From CAYPKW01 sp964411425 (lineage in GTDB: Bacteria > Pseudomonadota > Alphaproteobacteria > Dongiales > Dongiaceae): 6,430 bases of DNA. The notes under the pieces are model-generated. The model saw only the letters and a list, made by a program, of their open reading frames with translations, was not told the DNA's origin and ran no database searches. Location of the stretch: the NCBI GenBank assembly GCA_964411425.1, contig CAYPKW010000115.1, positions 1-6,430 of the forward strand, read 5' to 3'. This document shows, piece by piece, positions 6,396 through 6,430 of this stretch (position 1 is the first letter of the stretch; each line of letters opens with the position of its first letter). Both the position numbers and the translations under genes were made by a program.

Positions 6396-6430
6396 AGCCG
6401 CATGAAACAGGGTTCCATGATCGTCGCGAT

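Noticed and set aside
6121..6405. A 94-codon + strand frame starting at GTG 6121
   Set aside because: It is Ser/Ala/Pro-rich low-complexity sequence in a different frame from the transposase tail, whose signature motif is convincing.
6402..6430. Possible start of a new gene at ATG 6402 (MKQGSMIVA...)
   Set aside because: Only nine complete codons fit in the window, the ribosome binding site is weak, and the same bases could be the end of the insertion sequence.

Overview
The window is very GC-rich with little intergenic space. It probably comes from an alphaproteobacterium, perhaps Rhodospirillales-like. The basis is the alphaproteobacterial wording of the methylmalonyl-CoA mutase, the long membrane-anchored coiled-coil protein that resembles alphaproteobacterial TipN-type polarity factors, and the GC-biased codon use. 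No rRNA or other phylogenetic marker is present, so this placement is an inference.

Layout, all on the + strand. (1) Positions 1-1598 hold the C-terminal three quarters of methylmalonyl-CoA mutase, the adenosylcobalamin enzyme that interconverts (R)-methylmalonyl-CoA and succinyl-CoA. Its start lies upstream of the window. (2) After an 18-base gap with a purine-rich ribosome binding site, positions 1617-6095 encode a 1492-residue protein. It has an N-terminal two-helix membrane hairpin, about 1270 residues of alanine-rich coiled coil, and a distinct C-terminal domain of about 125 residues. The tight spacing suggests co-transcription with the mutase gene, but nothing in the sequence links the two functions. 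(3) Positions 6096-6203 are non-coding, with one GC-rich hairpin. (4) Positions 6204-6395 hold the 3' end of an IS5-type DDE transposase with its Y-(2)-R-(3)-E-(6)-K signature, cut off at its 5' side. The last 35 bases may contain the end of that insertion sequence or the start of another gene.

The most notable feature is a hidden ruler in the coiled-coil protein. An x-x-aliphatic anchor recurs from residue 99, just after the membrane hairpin, to residue 1367, where the C-terminal domain begins, in steps that are almost always 22, 25 or 29 residues. Residues 302-819 are eleven consecutive 47-residue units (22+25). From 819 onward the protein switches to 25-residue units, with a few of 29. These lengths are sums of 7 and 11, as expected for a rod mixing heptads and hendecads. 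I worked this out by hand from the translation; a periodicity computation should confirm it.
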